This document shows, piece by piece, positions 5,959-6,870 of a stretch of 6,870 nt of DNA. The stretch is from Candidatus Margulisiibacteriota bacterium. GTDB lineage: Bacteria > Margulisbacteria > WOR-1 > JAKLHX01. Both the position numbers and the translations under genes were made by a program. The notes under the pieces were generated by a model. It did not search any database. It was not told the origin of the DNA and saw only the letters and a list, made by a program, of their open reading frames with translations. The stretch is from assembly GCA_022709925.1 (NCBI GenBank), contig JAKLHX010000061.1, forward strand, positions 1 to 6,870, read 5' to 3'. Within the stretch, counting starts at the first letter, position 1. Each line of letters starts with the position of its first letter.

Positions 5959-6303
5959 ATGGCACTTAAAAAAATAGAGGCGATAATAAGGACGGAAAAA
6001 CTGGAAGAGGTCAGGATCGCGCTTGAAGAAAAGGGGATAATCGGAATGACCGTGACGGAGGTCAAAGGCAGGGGGAGCCAAAAGGGGATCCTTCTGGAGT
6101 GGCGGGCCGGAGAATACAGGGTCGAATTCCTGCCCAAGTTGAAATTGGAATTAGTGGTCGACCAGACGGATGCTGAAAAAGTCATCGAAGCGATCGAGAC
6201 TGCCGCCCAAACCGGCAAGACCGGCGACGGCAAGATATTTATCAGTACAGTTGAAGACGTGGTAAGGGTTAGGACCGGTGAGAGAGGCAAAGCAGCTCTG
6301 TAA
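5959..6303 (+). CDS. glnK: PII nitrogen regulatory protein GlnK-2
   Basis: A 114-residue PII protein. T-loop about 38-57, B-loop TGKTGDGKIFI at 85-95, VRVRTGERG at 102-110; the sequence is offset by two residues from E. coli GlnK because of its MALKKIEAII start. Y53 (in RAGEYRVEF) falls at the position of the uridylylated Tyr51, so this paralogue keeps the modifiable residue that GlnK-1 lacks. Conversely, the position of Tyr46 is tryptophan (W48). The position of Arg38 is serine (GRGSQKG). The Gln (Q41) and Lys (K60) contacts for ATP/2-oxoglutarate are kept. It would gate Amt-2 and may also regulate the glutamine synthetase encoded next. The ribosome site GGAGG (5946-5950) directly follows the amt-2 stop. 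The gap to the GSIII gene is 27 bp with no promoter visible, so the three genes should share a transcript. Confidence 0.93.
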   Translation: MALKKIEAIIRTEKLEEVRIALEEKGIIGMTVTEVKGRGSQKGILLEWRAGEYRVEFLPKLKLELVVDQTDAEKVIEAIETAAQTGKTGDGKIFISTVEDVVRVRTGERGKAAL

Positions 6304-6333
6304 GCAATAAATAAAGAAAAAAGGAGAAATATG

Positions 6334-6804
6334 ATGGCAAATGCGACTGAATTATACGGTGAGAATGTTTTCAGCATGAAATTAATGCGCAAGTGCCTGT
6401 CCGAGGCGACTTATAGATCGCTTGTGGCGACGGTCAAGACAGGGAAGAAACTTGACGCAGGGATCGCGGATGAGGTGGCGGAAGCCATGAAAGAGTGGGC
6501 TGTTGCAAAGGGCGCGACACACTATACTCACTGGTTCCAGCCGCTGACCGGATCGACCGCGGAAAAACACGATTCTTTCATTATGCCTGACGGGGAAGGG
6601 GGCGTAGACCTAAAATTTTCCGGCGCTGAACTGATGCAGGGCGAGCCGGATGCTTCCAGTTTTCCGTCAGGGGGGCTGCGTGCCACATTTGAGGCCCGCG
6701 GCTATACCGGCTGGGATCCCAGCAGCCCGGCATTCATTAAAGTCTACAAGCCTTTGCTCTACAAGCTTTACCTCAAAATCCGTGCCGGGAGGATGGCAGA
6801 CTAA
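6334..6804 (+). CDS. glnN: Type III glutamine synthetase (GSIII/GlnN), N-terminal part only; homology breaks off near 6741
   Basis: GSIII makes glutamine from glutamate and ammonia in the cytoplasm and is normally about 700 residues. From the upstream ATG at 6331 the frame gives only 157. Residues about 9-137 are textbook GSIII N-terminus: YGENVFS, KGATHYTHWFQPLTG (60-74), TAEKHDSF (76-83), GEPDASSFPSGGLRATFEAR (104-123), GYTGWDPSSPAFIK (124-137). GSIII should continue with a block like TLCIPTAFCSYTGEALDKKTP, but here the frame reads VYKPLLYKLY and ends 20 residues after K137. Neither other frame restores the family sequence, so this is not a single indel. The sequence joins something else at about 6741, by a real deletion/rearrangement or an assembly join. 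The ATP- and glutamate-binding core is absent, so the fragment cannot be an active synthetase. Two ATGs are adjacent (6331, 6334); AGGAG at 6322-6326 is better spaced for 6334 (seven bases), so I start there. It is the third gene of operon 2. Confidence 0.8.
   Translation: MANATELYGENVFSMKLMRKCLSEATYRSLVATVKTGKKLDAGIADEVAEAMKEWAVAKGATHYTHWFQPLTGSTAEKHDSFIMPDGEGGVDLKFSGAELMQGEPDASSFPSGGLRATFEARGYTGWDPSSPAFIKVYKPLLYKLYLKIRAGRMAD
6743..6766 (+). repeat. Short direct repeat TCTACAAGC next to the GSIII breakpoint
   Basis: TCTACAAGC occurs at 6743-6751 and again at 6758-6766, six bases apart (period 15). It begins two bases after the last codon that matches GSIII. It may be a by-product of coding sequence (the repeat encodes YK twice) or a trace of the joining event. 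Confidence 0.4.
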
Positions 6805-6805
6805 A

Positions 6806-6870
6806 ATGTACCAGCTCGCCTCCGACCAGATCCAGGATTGGAACCAGTATTTAACCGAATTCCCTGATGC
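6806..6870 (+). CDS. Start of an unidentified protein (partial, 21 codons visible)
   Basis: An ATG at 6806, two bases after the stop codon of the broken GSIII frame, opens a frame that leaves the window. GGGAGG at 6787-6792 is a possible ribosome site but is 13 bases away, longer than ideal. The visible residues MYQLASDQIQ then DWNQYLTEFPDA recall the opening of FemAB/GNAT-type acyltransferases (a W-x-x-Y/F pattern followed by x-x-F/HP-x-A). With 21 residues this is only a guess. It is unrelated to nitrogen assimilation as far as visible, which fits the idea that sequence right of about 6741 belongs to another locus. Confidence 0.35.
   Translation, partial: MYQLASDQIQDWNQYLTEFPD

Noticed and set aside
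5607..6392. Long minus-strand open frame (261 codons) across amt-2, glnK-2 and glnN
   Set aside because: It spans three well-supported genes on the other strand and its translation is low-complexity (Ser/Leu-rich) without motifs.
6334..6870. Simple frameshift or sequencing error in glnN
   Set aside because: After 6741 none of the three forward frames gives the expected GSIII continuation, so one inserted or lost base cannot explain the break.
1..6870. CRISPR arrays, tRNA or rRNA genes, insertion sequences
   Set aside because: No regularly spaced repeats, tRNA-like arms, rRNA-like stretches or transposase frames were seen; the only repeats are the operator palindromes and one 9-bp direct repeat.

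Overview
The window carries a compact nitrogen-assimilation locus from an uncultured Gram-negative-type bacterium. The evidence is an outer-membrane protein with a signal peptide, sigma-54 (RpoN) promoters, a sigma-54 enhancer-binding protein, a type III glutamine synthetase (GSIII) and a KaiC-like/PEP-synthase-related gene. Coding DNA uses ATA (Ile) and AGG/AGA (Arg) freely at middling GC. This would suit a PVC-superphylum or Omnitrophota-like lineage, but taxonomy cannot be settled from the sequence alone and I hold it loosely.

Layout. (1) 1-399, minus strand: the N-terminal 133 codons of a KaiC-like domain protein of the kind fused to PEP/pyruvate-binding domains, running off the left edge. 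(2) 400-496: a divergent intergenic region with a sigma-70-type promoter on each strand and one copy of a TACA-N4-TGTA element between them. (3) 497-2047: a GAF / AAA+ / Fis-HTH sigma-54 activator of NifA-like architecture. (4) 2048-2206: a perfect palindrome just after the activator stop codon, a further half-site, and a near-consensus sigma-54 promoter. (5) 2207-4574: operon 1, encoding an outer-membrane beta-barrel-like protein, ammonium transporter Amt-1 and PII protein GlnK-1. (6) 4575-4724: two more palindromes of the same family and a second sigma-54 promoter. (7) 4725-6741: operon 2, encoding Amt-2, GlnK-2 and the N-terminal part of GSIII. (8) 6742-6870: GSIII homology stops abruptly, the frame closes at 6804, and a different reading frame opens at 6806 and leaves the window.

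How the genes fit together. Both operons begin at a sigma-54 promoter with two copies of one operator family at about -76 to -119. The same core sits in front of the activator gene. The simplest reading is that the GAF-AAA-HTH activator binds these sites and switches on ammonium uptake (two Amt channels, each with its own PII gate), entry across the outer membrane, and assimilation by GSIII when nitrogen is scarce. This role is usually taken by NtrC, but the activator has no receiver domain, so the signal would enter through the GAF domain or a partner protein. The operator (ACA-TTTN-TGT core) is not the classical NifA site TGT-N10-ACA. The two PII proteins differ at the T-loop residues used for covalent modification, which suggests divided roles. 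The link between activator and sites is inference; the sites and promoters are seen directly.
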